Assembly: GCA_002840165.1 (NCBI GenBank)
Contig: PGZN01000012.1
Location: 1-51,677 of the forward strand
Length of the DNA stretch: 51,677 bases
Source of the DNA: Firmicutes bacterium HGW-Firmicutes-8
GTDB lineage: Bacteria > Bacillota > Thermincolia > Thermincolales > UBA2595
Direction of reading: 5' to 3'
Shown: positions 26,584-34,714 of the stretch, piece by piece
How positions within the stretch are numbered: position 1 is the first letter of the stretch
Layout of the letters: each line of letters begins with the position of its first letter
Program-made: the position numbers and the translations under genes
The notes under the pieces: generated by a model
Told to the model about the DNA's origin: nothing
Databases searched by the model: none
What the model saw: only the letters and a program-made list of their open reading frames with translations

Positions 26584-27411
26584 ATGAGAAGGATTTTTAA
26601 GCGGAGAATGTGGATACGGGTATTGGCCGTAACGCTGGCCTTAGCCTTAAACCTGGGGGCGCTGGACGGGATAATCAACGGTGTCCTGCAGGGCGCGTTC
26701 AACCTGGGTGTAACCGATTCTTTGGTCCGGGTCAATAACGTGCCGTCGGCCTATGCCGACCCGGGAGACGGTTCTTTTCAACCCGGGGTTTTTGACCCGA
26801 ACCATGACAAAACCAGCACCTTGAATTTCAGGTTTGACTATAACCATCATGTGCGCATTGACCTGTTGCTAGACGGAGAAGTTATCGAAACCCTGGATGA
26901 AAATGCTTTCTACCGGGGTGATTATACGAGTCCGGAAAGCAAAGCAGCCGGGCAAGAGTCGAGGAACATAATCAACCATTTTACCTGGAACGGCAAGGAT
27001 GACATCGGCGAACCGATGGATGACGGTTCATATACAGTCAGGATGACTCCGCTGGACGAATGGTCGGAGTATCCTCTAAATGCAAGTGTGACTGTGAGGA
27101 ATATACCGCATACGCCAAAAATAACGGGTATTACTATAAACCAGCAAAACGGCACAGTTACCATCAGGGGCACCTCCCAGGCCCGTCATACGATTCACAT
27201 GTATGACAACGGAAACTATTTCTTTACCACCACTGCTGACTCTAACGGCGATTGGTGGGTATATAACAAATTCCTTTCTAAAGAAACCAGGCACACTGTA
27301 CAAGCCCAGGCGGAGAATAAGTTCAAGGGATGGCCAACCAAAAGCCCATTGAGTGCAGGGATAGTATTCCTGACTTATCATATTAAAGCCGGGGACACGC
27401 TGTCCCAATAA
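26584..27411 (+). CDS. Secreted Ig-like N-terminal fragment of an Rhs-type protein, truncated
   Basis: ATG 26584 has GAGGAGG seven bases upstream. A signal peptide spans about residues 1-58, with an AYA-D cleavage site. A FlgD-like Ig module follows (NHDKTSTLNFRFDYN...WNGKDDIGEPMDDGSYTV), then a second Ig-like unit (TINQQNGTVTIRGTS...). The frame ends in YHIKAGDTLSQ, which is the beginning of a LysM domain, and then a stop. The next base-pairs encode the Gly/Asn-rich linker of an Rhs C-terminal region in another frame. This suggests an internal deletion that joined the 5' part of a large gene to a downstream cassette. The fragment would still be exported if expressed. Confidence 0.75.
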   Translation: MRRIFKRRMWIRVLAVTLALALNLGALDGIINGVLQGAFNLGVTDSLVRVNNVPSAYADPGDGSFQPGVFDPNHDKTSTLNFRFDYNHHVRIDLLLDGEVIETLDENAFYRGDYTSPESKAAGQESRNIINHFTWNGKDDIGEPMDDGSYTVRMTPLDEWSEYPLNASVTVRNIPHTPKITGITINQQNGTVTIRGTSQARHTIHMYDNGNYFFTTTADSNGDWWVYNKFLSKETRHTVQAQAENKFKGWPTKSPLSAGIVFLTYHIKAGDTLSQ

Positions 27412-28474
27412 CGGCAAAGGCCAGGACGGTAAAGACGACAATGGCCAAGGTTTTAAAGGCAAGGGCCGCTTCGAGAACAGGGGCAAACACCTTGGGTGGT
27501 ACAAAAACGGCAAATATGCCCAACTGCTTGAACTAGGCTTAGCCCCACAGCTGATGGAATACACTTTCTATGTCAATGACGTAGCCGATCCTGCCCCGCA
27601 GGTCCTTATGACTTACGATGAGGAAGATAACTATAAGGCAGCTTATGCCTATGGCTTAGAACGCATCAAGGTACAGGAACTGGACGATACACGGCCGGAA
27701 ACCCAAGACCCGCTATATTACCTCTATGACGGATTAGGCAGCGTAAGGCAGCTCATCAGACCAAACGGAGCTGTCAGGGACCACTATAACTATGATGAAT
27801 ACGGCGTACCTGGACCCGGAGCGAAGTTGTCGGAAGACGGGAGAAACGTAAACCACAACACCTTCGGTTACACCGGGGAAATGTGGGACGAAGAGGATGA
27901 TCTACTGTATCTGAGGAGCAGGTATTATGTGCCGAAGGTAGGCAGGTTCATGACGAGGGATGCATTTCCCGGATTCATGAGCAGCCCGCTGAGTATGCAT
28001 AAGTATGGTTATGTGGAGAATTCTCCGGTAAATTATGTGGATCCGCTTGGGTTTAGTAAGAAGGAAGCAGGTAAAGGTTCAGTCGTTCAGCCTCCGGATC
28101 CGAAGGATGTATATAAGGCTCCGAATCCGAAGGATAAACAAAATACAATAGTACAGCCTTCAAAACAAAAATTAACTGAGTTCGAAATTAAGTTAAAAGC
28201 GTTGAATGCGACTATTCGCGATCAAGAGGTTGAGGACATAATGACCTTTTGGACTACAAAACTCGGTTATGACTATTTGGCTATAGAAACATTAGAACAA
28301 ATAATTATATTAGCTGGGGGAGCAACCGTTGTTGCTCCTGAGGTTATGGTAGTTGTCTACGCTGGTTTGGCAATATTTGCTATTGATGATGCAATTAAGT
28401 TTTGGGATGATTGTCAAGTAGTCGGCGAAACATATTGGCGTTATTACTGGAAATACGAAGAAGAAAACAGATAA
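27407..28474 (+). pseudogene. Rhs/YD-repeat C-terminal module 1 with variable tip
   Basis: The open frame continues the Rhs core end: YNYDEYG, the RSRYYVPKVGRFMTRD segment and NPVNYVDPLGF, the hallmark before a variable C-terminal toxin. The tip (about 28130-28474) is AT-rich, encodes IIILAGGATVVAPEVMVVV, a hydrophobic stretch, and matches no family I recognise. It has no own signal peptide or good start (the first ATG, 27554, lacks a ribosome binding site). It is therefore best seen as an orphan cassette. A small membrane-protein gene follows. In known Rhs systems such tips are toxins with the cognate immunity gene next to them. Confidence 0.75.
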
Positions 28475-28486
28475 TCAAATATTAAC

Positions 28487-28517
28487 TTGGGTCATGAATA
28501 CCCAATTCATGACCCAA
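28487..28517 (+). terminator. Perfect hairpin between module 1 tip and next gene
   Basis: TTGGGTCATGAAT pairs perfectly with ATTCATGACCCAA around a five-base loop, 13 bases after the stop. No T-run follows, so it may be an attenuator, an RNA-stabilising stem or a protein site instead of a full terminator. Confidence 0.45.
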
Positions 28518-28547
28518 GAAATTTATTAAAAAGGGGGTTATTTAACA

Positions 28548-29027
28548 ATGGAAACATTATTGAAATGGATTATTATAACTTTTTTAGTCAGTTTTCCATT
28601 CTTTATGATAATGAGATTTAGCATTCAACAGTATGATATTACTAAGCCCCGTAGTAAAATAGTTTTTGTTTTATTATATATATCACTTGTTACTGGGTTA
28701 GCAATAATTATAAAAAATGGTAGGATGTTTTTTCCCATAATAGCTATAGGTTTTATTTTTCTATTTCTTATTTTAAGTTACTTATTCGTTCCGAAAGGAA
28801 CATTCAGTAAAATATTTAAAACAAAACCATCTCGATTACTTTATAAAGATGTTACTTTTTGGTTGGTCGTAACAGTGTTATTTCTAATGATTATGTTTCG
28901 GTTGACATGGTCTAAAATTTATATTCATAGTTTAATTATCTTCACACTAGTAGTAGCAATTCTGTTGATTAACAATTACATTCAATTCAAAAGGCAAAGT
29001 AAAGATAATGATGATATCGATGAATAA
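28548..29027 (+). CDS. Small membrane protein, candidate immunity protein for Rhs tip 1
   Basis: 159 residues with about five hydrophobic segments (starting LLKWIIITFLVSFPFFMIM). The charged C terminus reads QFKRQSKDNDDIDE. Strong GGGGG site seven to eight bases before ATG. Base composition is far more AT-rich than the neighbouring core genes, like the tip before it, which suggests they moved together. No family is recognised. Position directly after the variable tip and membrane location make it a candidate immunity protein against a membrane-active toxin; this is inference. Confidence 0.6.
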   Translation: METLLKWIIITFLVSFPFFMIMRFSIQQYDITKPRSKIVFVLLYISLVTGLAIIIKNGRMFFPIIAIGFIFLFLILSYLFVPKGTFSKIFKTKPSRLLYKDVTFWLVVTVLFLMIMFRLTWSKIYIHSLIIFTLVVAILLINNYIQFKRQSKDNDDIDE

Positions 29028-29108
29028 AATATCTTGAGGAGACTTTAAAATATCCTTTCTATTTTAAAAATAAAGCCCAGCATCACCGGGGCAAATATCT
29101 AATAAAAC

Positions 29109-30084
29109 AGCAAATTCGCCCAACTGCTTGAACTAGGCTTAGCCCCACAGCTGATGGAATACACTTTCTATGTCAATGACGTAGCCGATCCTGCCCCGCA
29201 GGTCCTGATGACCTATGATGAGGAGGATAACTACAAAGCGGCTTACGCCTACGGTTTAGAACGCATCAAGGTACAGGAGCTGGACGATACACGGTCGGAA
29301 ACCCAGGACCCGTTACACTACCTCTACGACGGCCTAGGTAGCGTAAAGCAGCTTATCAGGCCAAACGGAGCTGTCAGAGACCACTATAACTACGATGAAT
29401 ACGGCGTTACCTGCACCGGGCGCGAAGTTGTCTGAGGATGGGAGAAATGTTAACCACAATACCTTCGGTTACACCGGGGAATTGTGGGATGAAGAGGATG
29501 ATCTGCTATACCTGCGCAGTAGGTATTATGCGCCGAAGGTAGGCAGGTTCATGACGAGAGATGCATTCTCTGGATTCATGAGCAACCCGCTGAGCATGCA
29601 TAAGTATGCTTATGTGGAGAATTCTCCGGTCAATTATGTGGATCCGCTTGGCTTTAATAAGAAGGAAGCAGGGAAAGGGTCGGTTGTTCAGCCTCCGAAT
29701 CCGAAGGATCTGTATAAGGCTCCGAATCCGAAAGAACTTTACAACGGACCAGTTAAAATAAGTAACTTGGATGCCCTTATCAAAGGAGTGAGCGGACTAA
29801 CTGATATACCCGAGATAGTTTCATTGGGAGTTCAACAAAGTTGGAATGATCCCGACGTGAGACAAGGGACTAAAAATGCTGTAGTAAGTGTTGTAGCTCG
29901 GTCTCCTCTTGGACCGTTTCGAATAGGGTATAATTGGATCCTTGGCGTTCCTGAATTTAAAGCTGATAAGGAAACAGAGGATGCTCTACTAAAGACCAGT
30001 ATAGTTAGAATTGGCTCACCTTCAACAGCAGTTAAAGTTAAGAACTGGGTAGAACGAATAAAGAGATTCTTTAATAAGAAGTAA
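29109..30084 (+). pseudogene. Rhs C-terminal module 2, frameshifted, with different tip
   Basis: Nearly identical to module 1 from the CCCAACTGCTTGAACTAGGC segment to the DPLGF motif and the KAPNPK linker. It then switches to an unrelated tip (ELYNGPVKISNLDALIKG... ending RIKRFFNKK). A one-base insertion near 29405 (GGCGTTACCT against GGCGTACCT in module 1) breaks the frame: the first part ends at 29435 and the second runs 29395-30084. So it is inactive as one protein. The tip is about 115 residues, AT-rich and not recognised. A 62-residue membrane-protein gene follows. Confidence 0.75.
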
Positions 30085-30121
30085 TTTAGAGGGAGTTTAA
30101 TGTAAGGGAGGGTTATGTTTT

Positions 30122-30310
30122 TTGGCCATAATTTTTACAGTACTTAAGATTCTATTTGCCTCATTCCTGGGAATGGCAGCAATTGCCTTTGTAGTAGATG
30201 GGTTAACAGGTTGGGGGGAAAAAGGGCAGCATAAAAAGACAGTATATGTTACTTTAGTATTGTGTATCGTTTCATTCGGAGTAATCTACATACTTGCAAA
30301 AGTTTTTTAA
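30122..30310 (+). CDS. Small two-span membrane protein, candidate immunity protein for Rhs tip 2
   Basis: 62 residues from TTG 30122, with GGGAGGG nine bases upstream. Two hydrophobic segments (IIFTVLKILFASFLGMAAIA and VTLVLCIVSFGVIYILA) are separated by a charged loop. An ATG at 30115 is in another frame and soon stops. No family recognised. By position it pairs with the tip of module 2. Confidence 0.5.
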   Translation: MAIIFTVLKILFASFLGMAAIAFVVDGLTGWGEKGQHKKTVYVTLVLCIVSFGVIYILAKVF

Positions 30311-30377
30311 AGAATACATCTGTGAACAACCTCTGACTGCATAGAGTCTATAAATCTTAATGCAAAACTTGAATTAA

Positions 30378-31175
30378 TGGCTAATCAGGGACGGCGACGA
30401 GGGGCCGACCGGGTTTAGGTATGACAATAACGGCAACCTTACAGAGATGAGCTATCCCGACGAGCGTTCCACTAGGTATTTCTATGACCCGGCCGACCGC
30501 CTTGTGGAGGTGGACCTGCCGCAGGACAAGGTTGTCATCTACGATTATGACTATGATGGCAACAGGATCATGAAGATGGCTACCAAGAGCCCGGTCAAAG
30601 ACTTCGTGTACGGCAAGGAAGCCAAAGAGGACAAAGGCAACAAAGGTAAATCTCCGGAGAATGCCCCAGGCCAGCAAAAGGCTAAAAAGCAGCGGGCTGA
30701 CCTGCAATACCTGCTGCTGTCCAACGGCGGCGGCGGCAACTCCGGCGGTAATAACGGCAACCAGGGTGACGGAAATAACGGCAACGGCGGAGGTAATGAC
30801 AAAGATAAGTCCAACAACGGCAAAGGCCAGGACGGCAAAGCCGACAATGGTCAAGGCTATAAGGGCAAGGGCTGCTTCGAAAACATAGGCAAGCATTTAG
30901 GCTGGTACAAGAACGGTAAGTACGGTGAGATGCCGCAAAATCCTGAGCTTATAGAGACCACATATTACCTGAATGATGTGGCTGACCCCCTGACTCAGGT
31001 ATTGATGACATACGATGAAAAGGACAATTACAAAGCTGCATACGCTTACGGATTAGAGCGCTTTGAAGTCCAGGCCTTAGACAACACTAGACCCGAGTCC
31101 CAGGACCCCTTATATTATCTGCACGACGGGCTTGGCAGTGTTAGCCAGCTTACCCGGCCCAACGAAATTAGATGA
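30378..31175 (+). pseudogene. Rhs C-terminal module 3, truncated before the tip
   Basis: Encodes YD repeats (RYDNNGNLTEMSYPDE, RYFYDPADRLVEVDLPQDK, YDYDGNRIMKMA). A long Gly/Asn-rich linker follows, then the same ADPLTQVLMTYDEKDNYKAA block as modules 1 and 2. It stops at GSVSQLTRPN followed by EIR and a stop, where the others continue to the tip. It extends further 5' than modules 1 and 2 and shows what has been lost there. No signal peptide or start region. Confidence 0.75.
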
Positions 31176-31186
31176 TACCCCCGACC

Positions 31187-31222
31187 AAAAAAGACAACGC
31201 GATTTATTCGCGTTGTCTTTTA
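31187..31222 (+). terminator. Terminator closing the Rhs locus
   Basis: AAAAGACAACGCG pairs perfectly with CGCGTTGTCTTTT around a seven-base loop. A and T tracts on both sides allow function in either direction. Confidence 0.85.
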
Positions 31223-31318
31223 GTTGCGAAAATAAAATTGCGCAACGAGAAACATATTGGCCGGGTCTGAATACATTTTAATGACTGTTATTTTTAATCG
31301 AATTGAGGGGGCATTAAA

Positions 31319-31645
31319 TTGCTTGATGGACAATTGGGCAAACTCCTGCAGCAGGCCCAGAAACTGCAGGCCGATATGGCCAGGGCCCAGGAAGAATTAA
31401 AGAATATGCGGGTTGAAGCGGCTGTTGATGCCGGTTCGGTGAGGGTGGTCGCTGACGGCAGGCAGCAGATCATTGACATTATTCTCGACCCTGGAATTAT
31501 TCATCCCGCCAATGCCAGGGTCATTCAGCAGCTCCTTATGGAAGCTGTCAACAAGGCCCTGGAAAAATCAAAAAACCTGGCCAACCAGGAGATGAACAGG
31601 GCTACCGGCGGACTCAATATTCCTAATATTCCCGGCCTGTTCTAA
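31319..31645 (+). CDS. ybaB: YbaB/EbfC nucleoid-associated protein
   Basis: 108-residue DNA-binding protein of the YbaB/EbfC family. It has an N-terminal helix rich in Gln/Lys (LLQQAQKLQADMARAQEELKN) and the beta-sheet part VEAAVDAGSVRVVADGRQQI. These proteins form dimers with a tweezer shape. TTG 31319 with a GAGGGGG site. In many Firmicutes the gene lies between dnaX and recR; neither is next to it here. Confidence 0.92.
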   Translation: MLDGQLGKLLQQAQKLQADMARAQEELKNMRVEAAVDAGSVRVVADGRQQIIDIILDPGIIHPANARVIQQLLMEAVNKALEKSKNLANQEMNRATGGLNIPNIPGLF

Positions 31646-31684
31646 TTGTTAAGACAAACTTAGAGTAAAAAAGGAGGTCACGGA

Positions 31685-32224
31685 TTGGACGATTTAACGG
31701 CACTGCTTGGTTCTATGGACCAAAATAGGGATTTGATAGACAAATTTATGGGACTTATAGACAGACAGACCGACCATAAATTAGGTCCCCATATCCTATT
31801 GGGGTTCCTCGGCCTGTTTAACGTTTTAACAATTATGAGCTTAGTACACAACCATTCGGGTACAGACATCAAAGAGGTTTCCGGGGCTGGCGCCGGGGAC
31901 GCCAACCCCACCGGTCAGAATGTAATTGATAAACTGTCAGGTATGCTGAATACCCAGAGCGCCGGGCAGCCTGACCTGATGGGGTTATTGAGCGGTCTGG
32001 CATCAAAAAAGAAGATTAATCCCAATCTTCTGTTATCCCTTTTCAGTATGCTTGGTAACCAGACTGGACCGGCAGTATCCGCTCCTGTTAGCCAAACGTC
32101 CGAAACACCGGTAACAGTGAACCAGGAAGTCGCTGTTGAAAAGGGGGAAAAAAAAACTCCCGACACTAAGCAAGGGACAGATCTTCGATATGATCGCAAA
32201 AGGGAATCCGGAGAGCGCAGTTAA
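31685..32224 (+). CDS. Hypothetical protein
   Basis: 179 residues from TTG 31685, with AAGGAGG eight bases upstream. No family recognised. The N-terminal half is helical (NRDLIDKFMGLIDRQTDHKLG), with one hydrophobic stretch GPHILLGFLGLFNVLTIMSL. The middle is Gly-rich (LLSGLASKKKINPNLLLSL), and the tail is charged and likely disordered. It is 40 bases after ybaB and followed by a terminator. The GLASKKKINPNLLLSLFSML segment recalls small proteins of spore-forming bacteria, but I cannot name a function. Confidence 0.7.
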   Translation: MDDLTALLGSMDQNRDLIDKFMGLIDRQTDHKLGPHILLGFLGLFNVLTIMSLVHNHSGTDIKEVSGAGAGDANPTGQNVIDKLSGMLNTQSAGQPDLMGLLSGLASKKKINPNLLLSLFSMLGNQTGPAVSAPVSQTSETPVTVNQEVAVEKGEKKTPDTKQGTDLRYDRKRESGERS

Positions 32225-32273
32225 ACTGCTAATAGCCGCTATTATACTTGGGTTTATAACATAATCTGGTTCA

Positions 32274-32315
32274 AAGAGGGTGTCCCAAAAGTTAATCGGG
32301 ACACCCCCTTTTTTA
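32274..32315 (+). terminator. Terminator
   Basis: GGGTGTCCC (32278-32286) pairs with GGGACACCC (32298-32306), followed by CC and six T. Confidence 0.9.
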
Positions 32316-32395
32316 TCTAGATTCAGGCACGATTCATGCACTTAATCATAATATGTAATAGATTATTAAGACCAAATTGGGCAGGAGGAAAAGAA

Positions 32396-32770
32396 ATGAG
32401 TTATGTCCCTATTGACCCCAAAATTGTCCCGCTGCTTCAGGGACTAAAACCCTACTTGGGTTCAAAAGGCCAGGTGGTCTCAGAAGGAATACTCGGCTTG
32501 ATTCAAGTTTTGACAAGCCAACACGGTCAGGAAGCAATAAAATCAATGAGTAAAATTTACTCTGTACCGGGCAGTAGTGGCGAAAGGATGATTACCGTAA
32601 GTACTGCAGCAGGACCAATCACCTTTTCGTTAAATCTGGTATTTGTACTGTTCTTGATTCTAATCCTGTTATTGTTGTCCGGTAACCTACTGGCCTTTCA
32701 TCTTGGGATGGGAAACGATGGAATCCCCGGTATCGACCAGCCGGCCTCCGAAGACATTAGCGCAGTCTAG
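32396..32770 (+). CDS. Hypothetical protein with C-terminal membrane segment
   Basis: 124 residues. ATG 32396 has AGGAGG nine bases upstream; an earlier ATG at 32336 has no site. The N-terminal helical part (PKIVPLLQGLKPYLGSKGQ) is followed by GGERMITV-type residues and a strong hydrophobic span near residues 82-104 (LVFVLFLILILLLLSGNLLA). Not recognised. It may be distantly related in design to the protein at 31685, since both are short and helical around one hydrophobic span. Confidence 0.7.
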   Translation: MSYVPIDPKIVPLLQGLKPYLGSKGQVVSEGILGLIQVLTSQHGQEAIKSMSKIYSVPGSSGERMITVSTAAGPITFSLNLVFVLFLILILLLLSGNLLAFHLGMGNDGIPGIDQPASEDISAV

Positions 32771-32862
32771 CTATATGTGCTATAATAATTTTTGTTGCGC
32801 TTGGGGCATCAGTCGTAGCATGACCTCCAGGCGCGATTTTTCGCAGTAGAAAGGATGGTCAT

Positions 32863-34245
32863 ATGCCAACAGTGACGATAGGTAAACTGTGTGAAGCTGT
32901 ATACGGCAGCTTGAGGGGCGGAATTCCCGGCGCCAAAATCAAGGGTATCATATGCCGGTGTACGAGGGTAGTACCTGGGTTGGTCTACTTCGATGTCAAG
33001 GGTGGTAAGGGAGGAGACAGAAACATAATTGAAGCCGTGAAAAACGGCGCGATAGGTGTAGTCGTTTCCAAGTATAAAAAGGTCCTGCCCTTTGAAGACA
33101 AGGAGATTGCTGTGATTTCAGTTCCGAAGGTATGGGAAGCCTTCTGGCAGGCAGTCAAGTTTTACCGTGATTTATATGATATCCCGGTTGTCGGGGTAAC
33201 CGGCACCTCGGGAAAGACTACCACGAAAGAGATGATTGCCTCCATTTTCCGCCGTAGATGGAAGGTTCTTAAAACGGTTGGGAACATGAATCTCCCTGAT
33301 TTTGTCCCCTCACACATCCTGCGCCTTAAATGGGGTTACCAGGCGGCTGTTTTCGAAATAGGAATGAACAGGCCCGGGCATATAAGCAAGCAGGCCAGAA
33401 TCATCCAACCCAAGGTCGGGGTTATTACCCACATTGGTCCCGCTCATGTCGGGCCCCTGGGTGGGTTCGAAAATGTTATCTTAGAAAAGGCAGGAATTAT
33501 ACAAGGGATTCCGGATGACGGGTATCTCATTTTAAATGCGGATGACCCAAACACTAAAAAAATTGATACATCCGGTTTTAGAGGCACGATAATATTTTAT
33601 GGGTTAAAAAATAAGGCTGATTATATGGCGGAGGATGTTACAAATGACATCCGGGGAACCTCGTTTAGAGTCAAACTAGACGATAAAGACTGCCATTTTT
33701 TCATCCCCACCTTTGGCATTCATAATGTGTATAATGCTCTTGCCGCCATTGCCGCTGCCCATATTTTCATGTTTGATGAAAAGACCATCAGACAGGGTCT
33801 GGCCAAGTACCGTAAGCCGCCGATGAGGCTGCAGATTGTCAAGGGGATAAGAAACAGCGTTTTAATCAACGATACATACAATGCCAACCCCAGCTCAATG
33901 ATGGCCGGCCTGGAGGTATTGTCCACTTTATCGAAAGGAAAGACCGGAGTGGCGGTTCTGGGTAATATGCTCGAACAGGGGTCTGATGCCGCCGAAAATC
34001 ACCGCCGGGTGGGGAAAAAAGCAGCCGAATTAAATATTGACTGGCTTATCACAGTAGGTAGATTGGCTAAAGAGATCGCCACCGGGGCGGCCTTGAATTC
34101 AAATAAAGTTAAGGTGTGGTCATTTTTCCTGAAGAAACAGGCCGTGGAGTTTTTGAGAGCTAACCTGCCTGACAATTCAGTTGTACTTGTCAAAGGCTCC
34201 AGGGGAGCGTATATGGAGAATTTGGTGAGAAGACTAAAAATTTAA
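32863..34245 (+). CDS. MurF-like Mur ligase, divergent
   Basis: Three-domain Mur ligase architecture. The N-terminal region lacks the usual DSR motif (CRCTRVVPGLVYFDV instead). The central ATPase domain has GVTGTSGKTTTKEMI near residue 113, then EIGMNRPGHI and NADDP. The C-terminal domain has NDTYNANPSSMMAGL and VLVKGSRGAYMENLV. MurF adds D-Ala-D-Ala to the cell-wall precursor. Here the block normally reading GNxNNxxG is GNMNLPDF, so the acceptor may differ. It lies convergent to a spore-coat cluster rich in peptide-ligase proteins. Either a sporulation or metabolite paralogue or a variant MurF; another MurF in the genome would favour the first. Confidence 0.8.
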   Translation: MPTVTIGKLCEAVYGSLRGGIPGAKIKGIICRCTRVVPGLVYFDVKGGKGGDRNIIEAVKNGAIGVVVSKYKKVLPFEDKEIAVISVPKVWEAFWQAVKFYRDLYDIPVVGVTGTSGKTTTKEMIASIFRRRWKVLKTVGNMNLPDFVPSHILRLKWGYQAAVFEIGMNRPGHISKQARIIQPKVGVITHIGPAHVGPLGGFENVILEKAGIIQGIPDDGYLILNADDPNTKKIDTSGFRGTIIFYGLKNKADYMAEDVTNDIRGTSFRVKLDDKDCHFFIPTFGIHNVYNALAAIAAAHIFMFDEKTIRQGLAKYRKPPMRLQIVKGIRNSVLINDTYNANPSSMMAGLEVLSTLSKGKTGVAVLGNMLEQGSDAAENHRRVGKKAAELNIDWLITVGRLAKEIATGAALNSNKVKVWSFFLKKQAVEFLRANLPDNSVVLVKGSRGAYMENLVRRLKI

Positions 34246-34250
34246 TAAAC

Positions 34251-34281
34251 AAAGGCTGCCTCTTGGGGGCAGCCTTTCGTT
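34251..34281. terminator. Bidirectional terminator
   Basis: AAAGGCTGCC pairs with GGCAGCCTTT around TCTTGGG. It sits between the convergent murF-like gene and the small coat-like gene, with T-rich sequence on both exits. Confidence 0.8.
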
Positions 34282-34292
34282 TAGTTAAGCTA

Positions 34293-34628
34293 TTAGAAAA
34301 ATGGGAAGAAGAAAAACGGGAAAAAGAATGGAAAAAATTGTGACGAAAATGGGAAGCCAAAAAACAGTCCAAATCGCGGGTCGTTACCTAGTATTGACGG
34401 GTTACCGGGGTTCATCATACCGGGGTTCATCATACCGGGGTTCATCATACCGGGGTCCATTTCAACGGGACACATTCCTCCGGGCATATGTGTACCAGGG
34501 ATCATCCCGGAATACATATCACCCATTCCACCTGGGAAGCACATCGGATCCATACCCATCGGCATCATAAAATTGTAGTTATAGTTACAGTTGTAGTTTA
34601 CTTTTGGTTTACACTTGCTTTTACCCAC
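34293..34628 (-). CDS. Met/Asn/Phe-rich small protein, likely spore-coat component
   Basis: 111 residues. GTG at 34628 is chosen because GGAAGGAGG lies eight bases upstream; an ATG at 34658 has no site. The sequence has low complexity: Lys/Cys start, Asn-Tyr tract (NYNCNYNYNF), Met/Gly/Pro-rich middle with three to four copies of PGMMN (a 15-base direct repeat), and a Phe/Pro tail (FFPFFFPFFFFPFF). Such compositions are common in insoluble spore-coat proteins. It is the last gene of the minus-strand coat cluster. It could be a substrate of the ligases encoded upstream; that is speculation. Confidence 0.6.
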   Translation of the reverse strand: MGKSKCKPKVNYNCNYNYNFMMPMGMDPMCFPGGMGDMYSGMIPGTHMPGGMCPVEMDPGMMNPGMMNPGMMNPGNPSILGNDPRFGLFFGFPFSSQFFPFFFPFFFFPFF

Positions 34629-34714
34629 TTGACGGTCCTCCTTCCGGACTAAACTCATATCCTGTTATATTGTATGAACCGGGTAAACAGGGGGTTACAA
34701 AATGAATAATTATG

